In this document: positions 50,182 to 59,360 of the stretch, in pieces
How positions within the stretch are numbered: position 1 is the first letter of the stretch
Layout: each line of letters opens with the position of its first letter
Made by a program: the position numbers and the translations under genes
Notes under the pieces: generated by a model
Seen by the model: only the letters and a program-made list of their open reading frames with translations
Database searches by the model: none
What the model was told of the DNA's origin: nothing
Source: JOPF136 sp963773835
GTDB lineage: Bacteria; Acidobacteriota; Terriglobia; Acidiferrales; UBA7541
Reading direction: 5' to 3'
Assembly (NCBI GenBank): GCA_963773835.1
Contig: CAVZCQ010000001.1
Span: 558,001-622,000, forward strand
Length of the DNA stretch: 64,000 nucleotides

Positions 50182-51198
50182 ATGAAGTTTATGAGTGACC
50201 CAAACGGAAAGGCCACGGCGCAGGCTCGCCCGCGGAGGAAGCTGGTGCGCGTGAGCCCGCGCGGATTCTGCGCCGGAGTGGTGCGTGCGGTGGAGATTGT
50301 CGAGCGTGCGCTCGAGTTGTTCCGTCCGCCTGTTTACGTCCACCATGAAATCGTGCACAACCGCTACGTGGTGGACCAGCTCCGCCTTCGCGGCGCCATC
50401 TTTGTCGAGTCGGTGGAGGAAGTGCCCAACGGCGCAGTGCTGATCTTCAGCGCGCATGGAGTCCCTCCGGCAGTGCGCGACCAGGCGCGCCAGCGCGGCC
50501 TGCGCGTGATTGACGCCACCTGCCCGCTGGTCACCAAAGTGCACATGGAAGCGCTGCGCTTTGCCCGCGAGAACCGCACCATCATCCTTATCGGCCATCG
50601 CGATCATCAGGAAATCATCGGCACATCGGGAGAGGCGCCGGACCGCACGCTGGTCGTGGGCAGCGTCGAGGAAGTGGACCGCCTCGAAGTGGAAGACCCG
50701 GACCGCCTGGCCTTCCTGACCCAGACGACCCTGAGCCTTTACGACACCCAGGAAATCGTGGCCCGCCTGCGCCACAGGTTTCCGAATATCCTCGGGCCTG
50801 CCTCGGACGACATCTGCTATGCCACGCAGAACCGCCAGGAAGCGGTGGAACAGATTGGGAAGGAAGTGGACCTGATCCTGGTGGTCGGCTCGGCCAACAG
50901 TTCCAACTCGAACCGGCTCGTCGAAGTTTCGCAGCGCGAGGGAACGCAAGCGCGGTTGATTGAAGACGCAAACGACATTGACGCGGTGTGGCTCGAAGGC
51001 GTCGGCAGCGTGGGATTGACGGCGGGCGCTTCCGCTCCGGAGATTCTGGTTCAGCAGGTGAGCGAGCGGCTGGCTAGCCTGGGCTTCAGCGAGCAGAGCG
51101 ACCTGGATTTCATCCGCGAGGATGTGCGGTTCACGCTGCCTCCGGAATTGGTTTCTATTGTTCCCGCCGCGGCCGCGCCGGGGGCAGGAGTTCACTAG
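50182..51198 (+). CDS. ispH: 4-hydroxy-3-methylbut-2-enyl diphosphate reductase
   Basis: 338 residues from ATG 50182 (ATG 50191 possible). The three [4Fe-4S] cysteines are present: C30 in P-R-G-F-C-A-G-V, C114 in D-A-T-C-P-L-V, and C212 in D-D-I-C-Y-A-T-Q-N-R. It catalyses the last step of the MEP pathway and makes IPP and DMAPP, which feed the menaquinone side chain. V-G-S-A-N-S-S-N-S-N-R-L is the substrate-binding S-x-N loop. The C-terminal 30 residues are family-typical but variable. It starts behind a long repeat-rich leader region. Confidence 0.95.
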   Translation: MKFMSDPNGKATAQARPRRKLVRVSPRGFCAGVVRAVEIVERALELFRPPVYVHHEIVHNRYVVDQLRLRGAIFVESVEEVPNGAVLIFSAHGVPPAVRDQARQRGLRVIDATCPLVTKVHMEALRFARENRTIILIGHRDHQEIIGTSGEAPDRTLVVGSVEEVDRLEVEDPDRLAFLTQTTLSLYDTQEIVARLRHRFPNILGPASDDICYATQNRQEAVEQIGKEVDLILVVGSANSSNSNRLVEVSQREGTQARLIEDANDIDAVWLEGVGSVGLTAGASAPEILVQQVSERLASLGFSEQSDLDFIREDVRFTLPPELVSIVPAAAAPGAGVH

Positions 51199-51267
51199 GG
51201 GGCGCCCCGCAGCAGGTCCTGGAACATCGGGCCCGGCGCGGGGCGTGCAGAACGAAAGGGTAGGTGC

Positions 51268-52449
51268 TTGGCGGTAAGAATCCACCGTGACCCGAAAAAG
51301 GTCGCGCTCATCGGTGTCCCTTCGAGCGCGGGCTCGCACGGACTGGGAACCGAGCGCGCACCCGCAGCATTGCGCGCCGCAGGACTCCAGGTCCGGCTCG
51401 AGGCCGCAGGCTACGAAGTGATCGACCACGGCGATACTCCCACCTTTCTCTACCAGCCGGACGAAGAACATCCCCGGGCGCGGAACACCGAAGCCGTGGT
51501 GCAGGCGATGAGCGCGCTCCGCACGAAGGTGGAGCTGGCGGTGAAATCCGGCGCGCTGCTGCTCATCCTGGGCGGCGATTGCGCGATCACACCGGGAACC
51601 GTTGCGGGTGTGCGGCGGTATTACCGCGAGGCCGGTGTGTTTTGGATGGACCGCGACGCGGACCTGAATACTCCCACGAGCAGCCCTTCTGGCTGCGTTC
51701 ACGGGATGACGGTGGCGCACCTGATCGGTCGGGGGGCTGCGGAGATTGTTCGATTTTCCGCGGATATGCCGATGGTGCGGCAATCGAATCTGGCGCTCTA
51801 CGGGATCGAACGGCTGGACCCGCCGGAGGAACAGTTTCTGGCTGGCTCTACGCTGCGGGCGTATTACGCCGCCGATATCGTGCGTCGCGGCCCGGCGGCG
51901 ACGGCGCGTGAGGCCATCGACCGCATTCACGCGCACCAGATTCCGTTCCTGCTTCACTACGATGTGGACGTGGTTTCGAGCCCGGATTTCACGGCCTGCG
52001 GTTTTCCGGCGGAAGGCTCGCTGAACGCCGCACACGTGCGCGAGGCTCTGGCGCAGGTGGTGGCGGAGCCGCAACTGCTGGCCATCGAGCTCTGCGAGTA
52101 TTTTCCGGAGTTGGATGCGGACGGGTCCGCGGCACGATTTCTGATCGAGCTGTTCGCTGAGGCGCTGGCCGGACGGCTTCGCGCCCTCACCGCGCCGCCG
52201 CAGCAAGAAGTCCCGGCGGAAGCGGAACCTGCGGCCGAGGCTGTCGAAGAAGAACCGGCAGCGGCAGCCACCGAGCATCCCGCAGTCGCCTCCCTTGCGC
52301 CGGAGGAGCCCGCCGCAGTGAGTCAACAGGTGGAGGCGGTTCCGTCCGCAGGTGATGGCGAGCCGGCGTCTTCCCAACCAGAGGCCACTGCTGCGGAAAC
52401 GGTCAGCACGCCCGCGGGCGACGCTGCGGCAAAATCCGCCAGCGAATAG
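51268..52449 (+). CDS. arginase-family protein with substituted metal ligands
   Basis: 393 residues from TTG 51268 with a GGTAGGT ribosome site. The ureohydrolase fold is recognisable: G-L-G-T-E-R-A-P near 25, L-I-L-G-G-D-C-A-I-T-P-G near 105, W-M-D-R-D-A-D-L-N-T-P near 128, S-G-C-V-H-G, and Y-D-V-D-V near 236. In active arginases the first reads GGDHS and the second DAHxD. Here both His ligands are replaced (C105, D130), while the Asp ligands remain. Catalysis is therefore doubtful or uses another metal. The last 85 residues are a Pro/Ala/Glu-rich tail. It follows ispH by 69 bases on the same strand. Confidence 0.8.
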   Translation: MAVRIHRDPKKVALIGVPSSAGSHGLGTERAPAALRAAGLQVRLEAAGYEVIDHGDTPTFLYQPDEEHPRARNTEAVVQAMSALRTKVELAVKSGALLLILGGDCAITPGTVAGVRRYYREAGVFWMDRDADLNTPTSSPSGCVHGMTVAHLIGRGAAEIVRFSADMPMVRQSNLALYGIERLDPPEEQFLAGSTLRAYYAADIVRRGPAATAREAIDRIHAHQIPFLLHYDVDVVSSPDFTACGFPAEGSLNAAHVREALAQVVAEPQLLAIELCEYFPELDADGSAARFLIELFAEALAGRLRALTAPPQQEVPAEAEPAAEAVEEEPAAAATEHPAVASLAPEEPAAVSQQVEAVPSAGDGEPASSQPEATAAETVSTPAGDAAAKSASE

Positions 52450-52525
52450 TTTCCTCCGGGGCCATTGTTCTCTACGACGTAGCGGTCACGGCGCGGGAGT
52501 GTGCGTGCCCGTGCCCAGCCCGGAG

Positions 52526-54454
52526 CTAGGGCTTCGCAGGCTCACCGGAGCGCACGCCCGCCACCACACAATCGCGGCCTGCAGCTTTGGCGCGGTAGAG
52601 CGCGAGATCGGCAACCTGCAGAAGCCGCTCGGTGGTTGTGCCGTGGTCCGGAAAGCAGGCGATCCCGACGGAAAACGTGACGCTGCCAAGAAACTGGCCG
52701 TTGGCGGAAATCTCCAGCCGTTTGGAATCCTCGCGCAGCCGCTCGGCGCGCTGTATGGCAATCTCCAGCGAGGATTCCGGCATGATGATGGTGAACTCCT
52801 CGCCCCCGTAGCGGCACACGATGTCGTCTTTGCGCATGCGCGACTGCAGAAAGCTGCCGATGGCGCGGAGCATGGCGTCCCCGGCGGCGTGGCCCAGCGT
52901 GTCGTTGAATTTCTTGAAGTGGTCGAGGTCGAGCATCAGTGCGGCGAGCGGCCGCTGTTTGCGGTCAGCGCGCCGCACTTCGCGTTCCAGCGATTCCTCC
53001 ATGTAGCGGCGGTTATAGAGGCCGGTGAGTGGGTCGCGGATGGACTGGATGTGCAGCGTCTCGCGCAGGCGCAGGCTGGCCAGTGCCAGGCCCAGGTGGT
53101 CGGCCACGGAAAGCGCCAGACGGTTTTTCGCGTCGGTCATCACCGGACGCCCATCGGGTCCGGGCGGGCCCATTTCCAGGTGGAGCACGCCGACGGCTTC
53201 GCCTTGCGCCACCATCGGCACGCACAAGTAGCCGTTGCGGATCCCCGGCCGCACGTGCGCGCAGATGGAGGATTTCGCCGGATCGTCCACGCGATGCACG
53301 CGCCCGCTGCGCAGCGCCCAGCAATTCTCCGGAGCGAAGACGGGCTCGTGGGCGGTAAAGCCTCCCCACACGGCGATCACTTCCACCAGATTCTTTGAGG
53401 CGTTGGTCACCAGCAGCGCGCCCGAATCGTTGGGGAAAAGCTGCAGCGCGGATTTGGTGATGACGGAACATGCCTCCTCGGTGGTGAGGCAGGTCTGCAG
53501 GTGGTCGCCCATTTCGTTCAGCAGCAGCGTCTCTTTGTTGCGCACTTCCAGCTCGCGCACCCACTCGGTCAGCATTTCGTTGGCCTGCTGCAGCGCGTTC
53601 TGGGCCCGCTGCCGCTCGCGGTCGGCGAGGTGCAGCGTGTACGCCGTGCGCAGGATGAGCCCGCAGAACACCATCACGTTGGTGACGGCAAACAGCAGCA
53701 GGCGCACCTCGGAGGAATACAGGCCCATCATCTCTCCCCGCCAGCAGAGGTAGCCGAGCAACGGAGGGATCAGGAGGGCCGCGGGCAGAAATCTGCGCGC
53801 CAGCACTCCGCCGGCGCTGTCGGAATGCGTTACGTCGAGTAGCCCGCCCTCGAATCTCTCCATCAGAAACCCGGCGGCGAGCAGCAGGAACGCGATCGAG
53901 CTCGGAGCCGACATGGAGACAAACGAGGCGATCTGGCGCGCCGAGGTCACGTCGTAGCTGCGCGCCAGCAGCGCCGTCAGCGCCACCGCTCCCCCGGCAA
54001 TCGCGAGAATCTGGCCGCGGGCCACGCGCCGCGAGCTTTTCGGGTCGATCACCAGCAGGCCGACTCCCAGCAGCAGGAAGCAGAGCGCGGAATTGGCGGC
54101 CATGGCCGGCACTGGGCCGGTTTGCGCGGCGACGGTGAGATTCGATTCGCGCAACGCGTCCACCACGCGCACGCCTGCGTACGACGTGACCACCAGGGCG
54201 GGCAGCCAGCGCGCGCCCGGCCCCCACCGCACCCAGAAGTCTCCGGAGGGCGGACGCAGGAACCACAGCGCCAGACCGAGAAGCAGGAAGCACAATGCGG
54301 ATGCGGGATGGACCGGTGCGGCGCCGAAAAACAGGCTCTGGAAAGCGACGGCCCCGGTCGCCCAGCCCGCCAGCGACACCAGTGCTCCTGCGGCGACGAG
54401 CACCGCCGCAGAGTGCGCGGGTGCACGCAGCACTGCCGCGAGCCGATCCTTCAT
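52526..54454 (-). CDS. membrane diguanylate cyclase (MASE-like, GAF, GGDEF)
   Basis: 642 residues from ATG 54454. Seven to eight membrane helices fill residues 15-270 (A-V-L-V-A-A-G-A-L-V-S-L-A-G first), followed by a short coiled coil, a GAF domain (about 310-460, with H-L-E-M-G-P-P-G near its end) and GGDEF (470-630). The active loop is R-Y-G-G-E-E-F at 548-554, and the inhibitory I-site R-K-D-D lies just before it, so product inhibition is expected. It makes c-di-GMP from GTP and could serve the PilZ protein at 10979. The frame is open upstream to 54646 without membrane character. Confidence 0.9.
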   Translation of the reverse strand: MKDRLAAVLRAPAHSAAVLVAAGALVSLAGWATGAVAFQSLFFGAAPVHPASALCFLLLGLALWFLRPPSGDFWVRWGPGARWLPALVVTSYAGVRVVDALRESNLTVAAQTGPVPAMAANSALCFLLLGVGLLVIDPKSSRRVARGQILAIAGGAVALTALLARSYDVTSARQIASFVSMSAPSSIAFLLLAAGFLMERFEGGLLDVTHSDSAGGVLARRFLPAALLIPPLLGYLCWRGEMMGLYSSEVRLLLFAVTNVMVFCGLILRTAYTLHLADRERQRAQNALQQANEMLTEWVRELEVRNKETLLLNEMGDHLQTCLTTEEACSVITKSALQLFPNDSGALLVTNASKNLVEVIAVWGGFTAHEPVFAPENCWALRSGRVHRVDDPAKSSICAHVRPGIRNGYLCVPMVAQGEAVGVLHLEMGPPGPDGRPVMTDAKNRLALSVADHLGLALASLRLRETLHIQSIRDPLTGLYNRRYMEESLEREVRRADRKQRPLAALMLDLDHFKKFNDTLGHAAGDAMLRAIGSFLQSRMRKDDIVCRYGGEEFTIIMPESSLEIAIQRAERLREDSKRLEISANGQFLGSVTFSVGIACFPDHGTTTERLLQVADLALYRAKAAGRDCVVAGVRSGEPAKP

Positions 54455-54851
54455 TCTGAGCAGCGCCCCGCCGGTTCCTGCCCGCGGCAGCGAGCCAAAT
54501 TCACTCGCCGGACAGGCGCGGGTGCCGCGATGGGGAGAGCCGAAGCGGGGCGGCGACCCTCCAATACGGTCCCCAGCATTATCCCGCCGGCGCTTGCAGT
54601 CAAGTGCGAGTGCACGTTTCGGAGCCAAGGACGTTCTCTGTTCCATTGGGAAGGGAAGCGAACCCCCAGAACTTCAACGCGGTGGACACGGTGAAACGGA
54701 GGGCGCGTTGAGCTCCGGCGCGTCCGGCGGCTGCTCACGCCTGCGGTTGTGCCAACCCTTCGCCGGCCACAATTCGCTGCAAGGAAGGAGCGGCGCGGAG
54801 GAAGACGTATTGCCATGATTTCTTGCATTCGTTAGGCTAAATGAGATCGAG
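54455..54851. other. intergenic, nothing coding seen before the tRNA
   Basis: No protein-coding signal in either strand that is not a shadow of another frame. The right end carries the putative tRNA promoter. Confidence 0.4.
54810..54838 (+). promoter_or_regulatory. putative promoter of tRNA-Leu
   Basis: TTGCCA at 54810-54815 and TAGGCT at 54833-54838 with 17 bases between. The predicted start at about 54845 is seven bases before the mature tRNA. Confidence 0.35.
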
Positions 54852-54937
54852 GCCCGGGTGGCGGAACTGGTAGACGCACGGGACTTAAAATCCTGTGTCC
54901 CGAAAGGGACGTGTGGGTTCGAATCCCACCCTGGGCA
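54852..54937 (+). tRNA. tRNA-Leu (anticodon UAA)
   Basis: Acceptor stem GCCCGGG pairs with CCTGGGC (one G-U), discriminator A at 54937. The D loop has the GGTAGACGC leucine form. The anticodon arm CGGGA-CTTAAAA-TCCTG places TAA at 54886-54888. A long variable arm (GTGTCCCGAAAGGGACGT) marks it as class II. The T arm has GGTTCGAATCC. CCA is not encoded. Confidence 0.95.
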
Positions 54938-55044
54938 CTTCCGAAGATTCGAGTGATACCTTGGACGTTGACAGGAATCTCCAGCCTACCTGTTACTAGC
55001 CTGCCCGTGCCCGTCCGGCAGGCGGGCGCTGGCATTGTTGGGGG

Positions 55045-55078
55045 GTCACCAGTCACCAGTCACGAGTCACCAGTCACC
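55045..55078. repeat. tandem 7-bp repeat (AGTCACC)
   Basis: Five consecutive units of (A)GTCACC, one with a G change (AGTCACG), between the tRNA and the convergent DUF1275 gene. Simple slipped-strand repeat. Confidence 0.7.
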
Positions 55079-55091
55079 CGCTGCCGCGGCT

Positions 55092-55859
55092 TCACGCTGC
55101 CGCGGGTCGGGATATCCCTTTTCTGTGGCTGAACACTACCAGCAAAAGGACGACAGCGATGGCCAGCAGCGGAGCAACGGCGACGAGACCCGGCACGCGG
55201 CTCTGGAAAAAGCCGCTGGCCAGAGCGGAGAAGCCGTAGGTGATGACAACGCTGGCCTGAAGTCGCGCGGACGGGTTCCACGCGCCGCCCTCGACGGAGG
55301 CTTCTTTCTTTGCCGCCTGTGGCCGCGCGGAATGGAGAAGGCGAGTGAGTCCGGAAAAAAGGCTGGTGATGGTCCCAGTGACATAGGTGGTGGCGACTCC
55401 GGGAAGATTCAGGCGGCGCACGGCGGCGCTTTGTATCCCCATGGCCAGCGCGGAAAACGCGATGAGAGTGTAGACGACTTCGGAGCCGCGCAGGGGGCCC
55501 TGCGGCGCGAGGTGCCACAGCACGGTGAAGGCGGAAAGCATGACCGCTTCCAGGAGCAACGCAGTAGTCACGCGGCGGTCCCAGGTGCCCGGCTGGCCGC
55601 CACTTTCGACGATAAGTGCGCCGAGCGCGACTCCCGCAACGAATCCGGCGAGGGCGACGAGGTTGGAGAGCGCGGCGAGACTGCGGCCCTGCCCTAGGCT
55701 GAGGCCCAGCAGGACCGTGTTGCCCGTCATATTGGCCGTGAATACGTGATTGAGACTGAAGTAGCCTATGGCGTCCACGCTCCCGGCGGCCCATGCGAGC
55801 AGCAGCACGAGCGAATCCCTGCGGGTGCGGGAGAGCATCGGGTCTGGAATGGCAGTCAT
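55092..55859 (-). CDS. DUF1275 (YoaK-type) membrane protein
   Basis: 255 residues with six to seven membrane helices. The signature is A-G-S-V-D-A-I-G-Y-F-S-L-N-H-V-F-T-A-N-M-T-G-N (two parts, residues 24-46), followed by M-G-I-Q-S-A-A-V-R-R-L-N and T-T-Y-V-T-G-T. DUF1275 proteins are widespread, with unknown substrate. The start at ATG 55859 is preceded by GGAGCGTTCC. Single gene. Confidence 0.9.
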   Translation of the reverse strand: MTAIPDPMLSRTRRDSLVLLLAWAAGSVDAIGYFSLNHVFTANMTGNTVLLGLSLGQGRSLAALSNLVALAGFVAGVALGALIVESGGQPGTWDRRVTTALLLEAVMLSAFTVLWHLAPQGPLRGSEVVYTLIAFSALAMGIQSAAVRRLNLPGVATTYVTGTITSLFSGLTRLLHSARPQAAKKEASVEGGAWNPSARLQASVVITYGFSALASGFFQSRVPGLVAVAPLLAIAVVLLLVVFSHRKGISRPAAA

Positions 55860-56042
55860 GGAACGCTCCTGTTGCCGGATTCTGCCGGAGCTGGCATTTC
55901 GGGGCCAATTCGGGCGTAAAATCCCTCCAAAGCTTCGGGAGGCTGCCTGGGAGTGTCAAGGGGAATTCCGCGGAGGCGCCCCCGCGGGAAAGCGCTCCGA
56001 AGCTTCGGGGCTCGCGCCCGGCGCCGCAGTGGGGAGGGGAGA

Positions 56043-56846
56043 ATGCGACGATTGGGATTCGCACCGGCGGCAATGTTAATTCCTGCGGCCTGGCTGTTGA
56101 TGGCCGGCCGGGCGCAATCGCAGACGCAGCCCCCATCGACCCCGCCGGCTGCTCCTGCTGCCCAGACCGGCTCTCCCGCGCCGCCCACGGCCCAGCAGGT
56201 GTTCGACCATTACGCGCAGGTCATGGGCGGCCGCGCGGCATGGGAGAAACTCACCTCGCGTGTCTCGCGCGGCACGGTGCGCATCGAGGGAATCGAGGGA
56301 ACCGGCACGCTGCTGGTTTATGAGCGGGCCCCCAACCAGGAGCTCGAGGTGATGAAGCTGCAGAACGGCTACACTTTTCGCGACGGCTTCGACGGCAAAG
56401 CGGGCTGGGAGCAGGACCCGGCGGGTAAAGTGAAGGAACTGCAAGGCGCGCGCGAAGCGGACCGCAAGGCCCTCGCTGATTTTTATTCCGAGATCAATCT
56501 CGAGAAGATTTATCCCCACCCGAAAATGATCGGCCAGAAGACCGCGGATGGCCGGCTGGCGTACGTCGTGGAGGCGTGCGTGCCCGGTGGCCGGCAACGG
56601 CTGCTGTATTTCGACGCCGAGAGCTGGCTGCTTTTCCGCACGGATCTATTTGAAAACCCGCTTTCACCCACCCCCACGCTGGTCGAGCGGCAGGACGACT
56701 ATCGGGACGTGGACGGGATTAAGTTTCCCTACCGGGGGAGCCTTCAGGGGCCGGGCGTCAACGTCCAGTATCGAATCACGGCTCTGCACCACAACGTGAC
56801 CGTGACCGATGATGAGGTAGCGCGGCCGGCCACGAGCTCGAATTAG
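56043..56846 (+). CDS. exported hypothetical protein (LolA-like fold suspected)
   Basis: 267 residues from ATG 56043 with GGGGAGGGGAG upstream. Signal I-P-A-A-W-L-L-M-A-G-R-A-Q-S, a proline-rich linker, then P-T-A-Q-Q-V-F-D-H-Y-A-Q-V-M-G-G. The mature protein is beta-rich, with alternating Y/F (T-L-L-V-Y-E-R, L-L-Y-F-D-A-E-S-W-L-L-F-R-T-D), similar in style to LolA/LolB lipid carriers. The function is unproven. It precedes the ACIII operon by 384 bases on the same strand, which may be chance. Confidence 0.65.
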   Translation: MRRLGFAPAAMLIPAAWLLMAGRAQSQTQPPSTPPAAPAAQTGSPAPPTAQQVFDHYAQVMGGRAAWEKLTSRVSRGTVRIEGIEGTGTLLVYERAPNQELEVMKLQNGYTFRDGFDGKAGWEQDPAGKVKELQGAREADRKALADFYSEINLEKIYPHPKMIGQKTADGRLAYVVEACVPGGRQRLLYFDAESWLLFRTDLFENPLSPTPTLVERQDDYRDVDGIKFPYRGSLQGPGVNVQYRITALHHNVTVTDDEVARPATSSN

Positions 56847-57230
56847 ACATTTCTCCTCCACCCAGCCGGAGTGGAACTGAAGCCCGCCTGCATCCGCGCA
56901 GAGGCTGTTCAAATCGCCGGGAATCGTCTTGCTTCCGCCTGCACCCGGTCATATCCTACTGCGCGAAATCGGGTGCCCATCATTCGCCGCGAAGGCACCC
57001 GTTCCGGCGAGCTTTCGAAGGGGGAGGAGGGCGCGCCGGCGGGCGGGTGGCCGCGGTCCTCGCGCGATTGAGTGCCCGGGTGTTCTTCCCCACGACGGAC
57101 GATTACCGCAAGATACAGTCGAGTCCGCAAAAACCGCACGGATTGACTGCCCGGGCGCATCCCGAAAAGCGATGCGCGCGGGCGGGGAACGGGACGGGCA
57201 CGAGGCGGCGTTCCGAAGCCTGAACGATTC
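56847..57230. other. intergenic leader of the ACIII operon
   Basis: No gene seen. There is no promoter close to consensus; GATTGACT near 57141 has no matching -10. I would expect the operon promoter here but cannot place it. Confidence 0.4.
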
Positions 57231-58586
57231 ATGGCATCCGAGCACACACCCCCCATCCTTGAGCCCGGGTATTCCTTCGCCTCGGTAACCGACAAAATCA
57301 GCGCACTGGCCCTGACCGGGAAGACGCCGCGCGGGTGGTGGCTCGGTTTCACCATCAGTTTCGCGCTGCTGATGCTGCTCAATATCGCGGTGGCCTACCT
57401 GTTCGCCGTGGGCGTGGGGATCTGGGGCATCAACATTCCCATCGGATGGGGTTTCGCAATCGTCAATTTCGTTTGGTGGGTCGGAATCGGGCACGCCGGG
57501 ACGCTGATCAGCGCGATCCTGCTGCTGCTGCGGCAGAAGTGGCGGACTTCGATCAACCGGTTCGCGGAAGCGATGACCATCTTCGCCGTGGCGTGCGCGG
57601 GCACCTTCCCGCTGCTGCACATGGGGCGGCCGTGGCTGTTCTACTGGCTGCTGCCGTATCCGAACACGATGTACACCTGGCCCCAGTTCCGGAGCCCGCT
57701 GGTGTGGGACGTATTCGCGGTGTCCACCTACGCCACGGTGTCTTTGCTGTTCTGGTTCGTGGGCATGGTGCCGGACCTGGCCACGCTGCGCGACCGCGCG
57801 CGCCACCGCATCACCCAGGTTGTGTACGGGGTGCTCTCGATGGGCTGGCGCGGCTCCGCGGTCCATTGGCACCGGTATGAGACCGCATCTCTGCTGCTGG
57901 CCGGGCTGGCGACGCCGCTGGTTCTGAGCGTGCATACGGTGGTGAGCTTTGACTTCGCCATCGGAATCATTCCCGGGTGGCACACAACGATTTTCCCGCC
58001 GTATTTCGTGGCCGGGGCCATCTATTCCGGCTTCGCGATGGTGATGTCGCTGGCGATCCCGCTGCGCAAGTTTTACAAGCTGGAAGATTTCATCACCATG
58101 CGGCATCTGGACAACATGGCGAAGGTGATGCTGGCCACGGGACTGATCGTGGCCTATGGGTACCTGATGGAGTGGTTTTCGGCGTTTTATTCGGGGGACG
58201 TCTACGAGAAGTTCATGGTGCTGAACCGCTGGACGGGCCCGTACATGGGAGTCTACTGGTCGCTGATCTCGTGCAACATCGTGATCCCGCAACTGTTGTG
58301 GCTGCGGCGCGTGCGGGCGAACGTGCTGGTGCTGTTCGTGATTTCGATCGTGGTCAACACGGGGATGTGGCTCGAGCGGTTCATCATCGTGGTCACCAGC
58401 CTGCACCGGGATTTCCTGCCGTCGTCGTGGGGCATGTACTGGCCCACACAATGGGATATTTACACATTCTTCGGCACGCTCGGATTGTTCCTCACCCTGT
58501 TCTACCTGTTCATCCGTTTCCTGCCCGTGATCGCGATCTCCGAGATGCGGGGGCTGGTAAGAGAGGAAGAGGGGGGAAAGCGATGA
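57231..58586 (+). CDS. actC: alternative complex III subunit ActC (NrfD/PsrC-like quinone-site subunit)
   Basis: 451 residues with about ten membrane helices. NrfD/PsrC pattern: G-W-W-L-G-F-T-I-S-F early, N-F-V-W-W-V-G-I-G-H-A-G-T-L-I-S near residue 85, L-H-M-G-R-P-W-L-F-Y-W near 130, and H-W-H-R-Y-E then V-H-T-V-V-S-F-D-F-A, the family's central block. In ACIII, ActC carries the menaquinol-oxidation site. Canonical operons put actA and actB first, whereas here actC leads. Its stop at 58586 is 35 bases before actA. Confidence 0.9.
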   Translation: MASEHTPPILEPGYSFASVTDKISALALTGKTPRGWWLGFTISFALLMLLNIAVAYLFAVGVGIWGINIPIGWGFAIVNFVWWVGIGHAGTLISAILLLLRQKWRTSINRFAEAMTIFAVACAGTFPLLHMGRPWLFYWLLPYPNTMYTWPQFRSPLVWDVFAVSTYATVSLLFWFVGMVPDLATLRDRARHRITQVVYGVLSMGWRGSAVHWHRYETASLLLAGLATPLVLSVHTVVSFDFAIGIIPGWHTTIFPPYFVAGAIYSGFAMVMSLAIPLRKFYKLEDFITMRHLDNMAKVMLATGLIVAYGYLMEWFSAFYSGDVYEKFMVLNRWTGPYMGVYWSLISCNIVIPQLLWLRRVRANVLVLFVISIVVNTGMWLERFIIVVTSLHRDFLPSSWGMYWPTQWDIYTFFGTLGLFLTLFYLFIRFLPVIAISEMRGLVREEEGGKR

Positions 58587-58621
58587 GCGGACGCGGGAAA
58601 GGCGAGTAGGCGAAAGGTCCG

Positions 58622-59293
58622 ATGGGCCAGATTTTCCATCGCAGCACGAACACAGTCGCGCGGGTGAGCATCTACGGCTCTGTGGTCGCGCTGCTGGTGC
58701 TGAGCTTTGTGCTCTACGGGCTCAGCAAATCGCCGTATTACACGGACGTGAACCAGCCGAAGGATCAACCGGTGCCGTTCAGCCATCGCCACCACGCCGG
58801 GGAGCTGGGCATCGACTGCCGGTACTGCCACACGTCCGTGGAAGACTCGTCGTTTGCGGGACTGCCGCCGACGAAGACCTGCATGACCTGCCATTCGCAG
58901 ATCTGGACGAACACCCCGATGCTCCAGCCGGTGCGGTCGAGCTACGCCACCGGAAAATCGCTGGAGTGGGTGCGCGTGAACGCGCTCCCCGATTTCGTCT
59001 ATTTCAATCACAGCATTCACATCCACAAAGGCATCGGCTGCACCACCTGCCACGGCCCGGTGGGCGACATGCCGCTCACCTGGAAGGCCAACACCCTCCA
59101 GATGAGCTGGTGCCTGGAATGCCACCGGAATCCGGAGAAGTACGTGCGGCCGCGGGAGCTGGTGTTCAAGCCGTTGTACGAGCCCCCGGCCAACCAGGAG
59201 GAACTCGGCGCGCGGCTGGTGGAGGAGTACAAGATCCCGCAGGTGAACCGCGGAAACCTGATGCTGACGAACTGCACCACGTGTCACCGATAA
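58622..59293 (+). CDS. actA: alternative complex III pentahaem cytochrome subunit ActA
   Basis: 223 residues. An N-terminal membrane helix (V-S-I-Y-G-S-V-V-A-L-L-V-L-S-F-V-L-Y) anchors a multihaem domain with five C-x-x-C-H sites: C-R-Y-C-H, C-M-T-C-H, C-T-T-C-H, C-L-E-C-H and C-T-T-C-H at the end, as in ActA. It passes electrons between the complex's iron-sulfur subunit and the cytochrome acceptor chain. It is the second gene of the operon, before actB. Confidence 0.92.
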   Translation: MGQIFHRSTNTVARVSIYGSVVALLVLSFVLYGLSKSPYYTDVNQPKDQPVPFSHRHHAGELGIDCRYCHTSVEDSSFAGLPPTKTCMTCHSQIWTNTPMLQPVRSSYATGKSLEWVRVNALPDFVYFNHSIHIHKGIGCTTCHGPVGDMPLTWKANTLQMSWCLECHRNPEKYVRPRELVFKPLYEPPANQEELGARLVEEYKIPQVNRGNLMLTNCTTCHR

Positions 59294-59360
59294 GAGAACG
59301 CAGCGCCGCGCGCGGGGAGCGGGAATCGCGCCACGGCGAAAGGGGCCCACGAGACGGGCG

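Noticed and set aside
49588..51198. Long N-terminal extension of IspH
   Set aside because: The open frame upstream of 50182 has low-complexity, non-conserved residues and covers the repeat array; IspH proteins start near the FCAGV motif.
51268..52449. Ordinary arginase or agmatinase
   Set aside because: Both histidine metal ligands are replaced, so a standard functional name would mislead.
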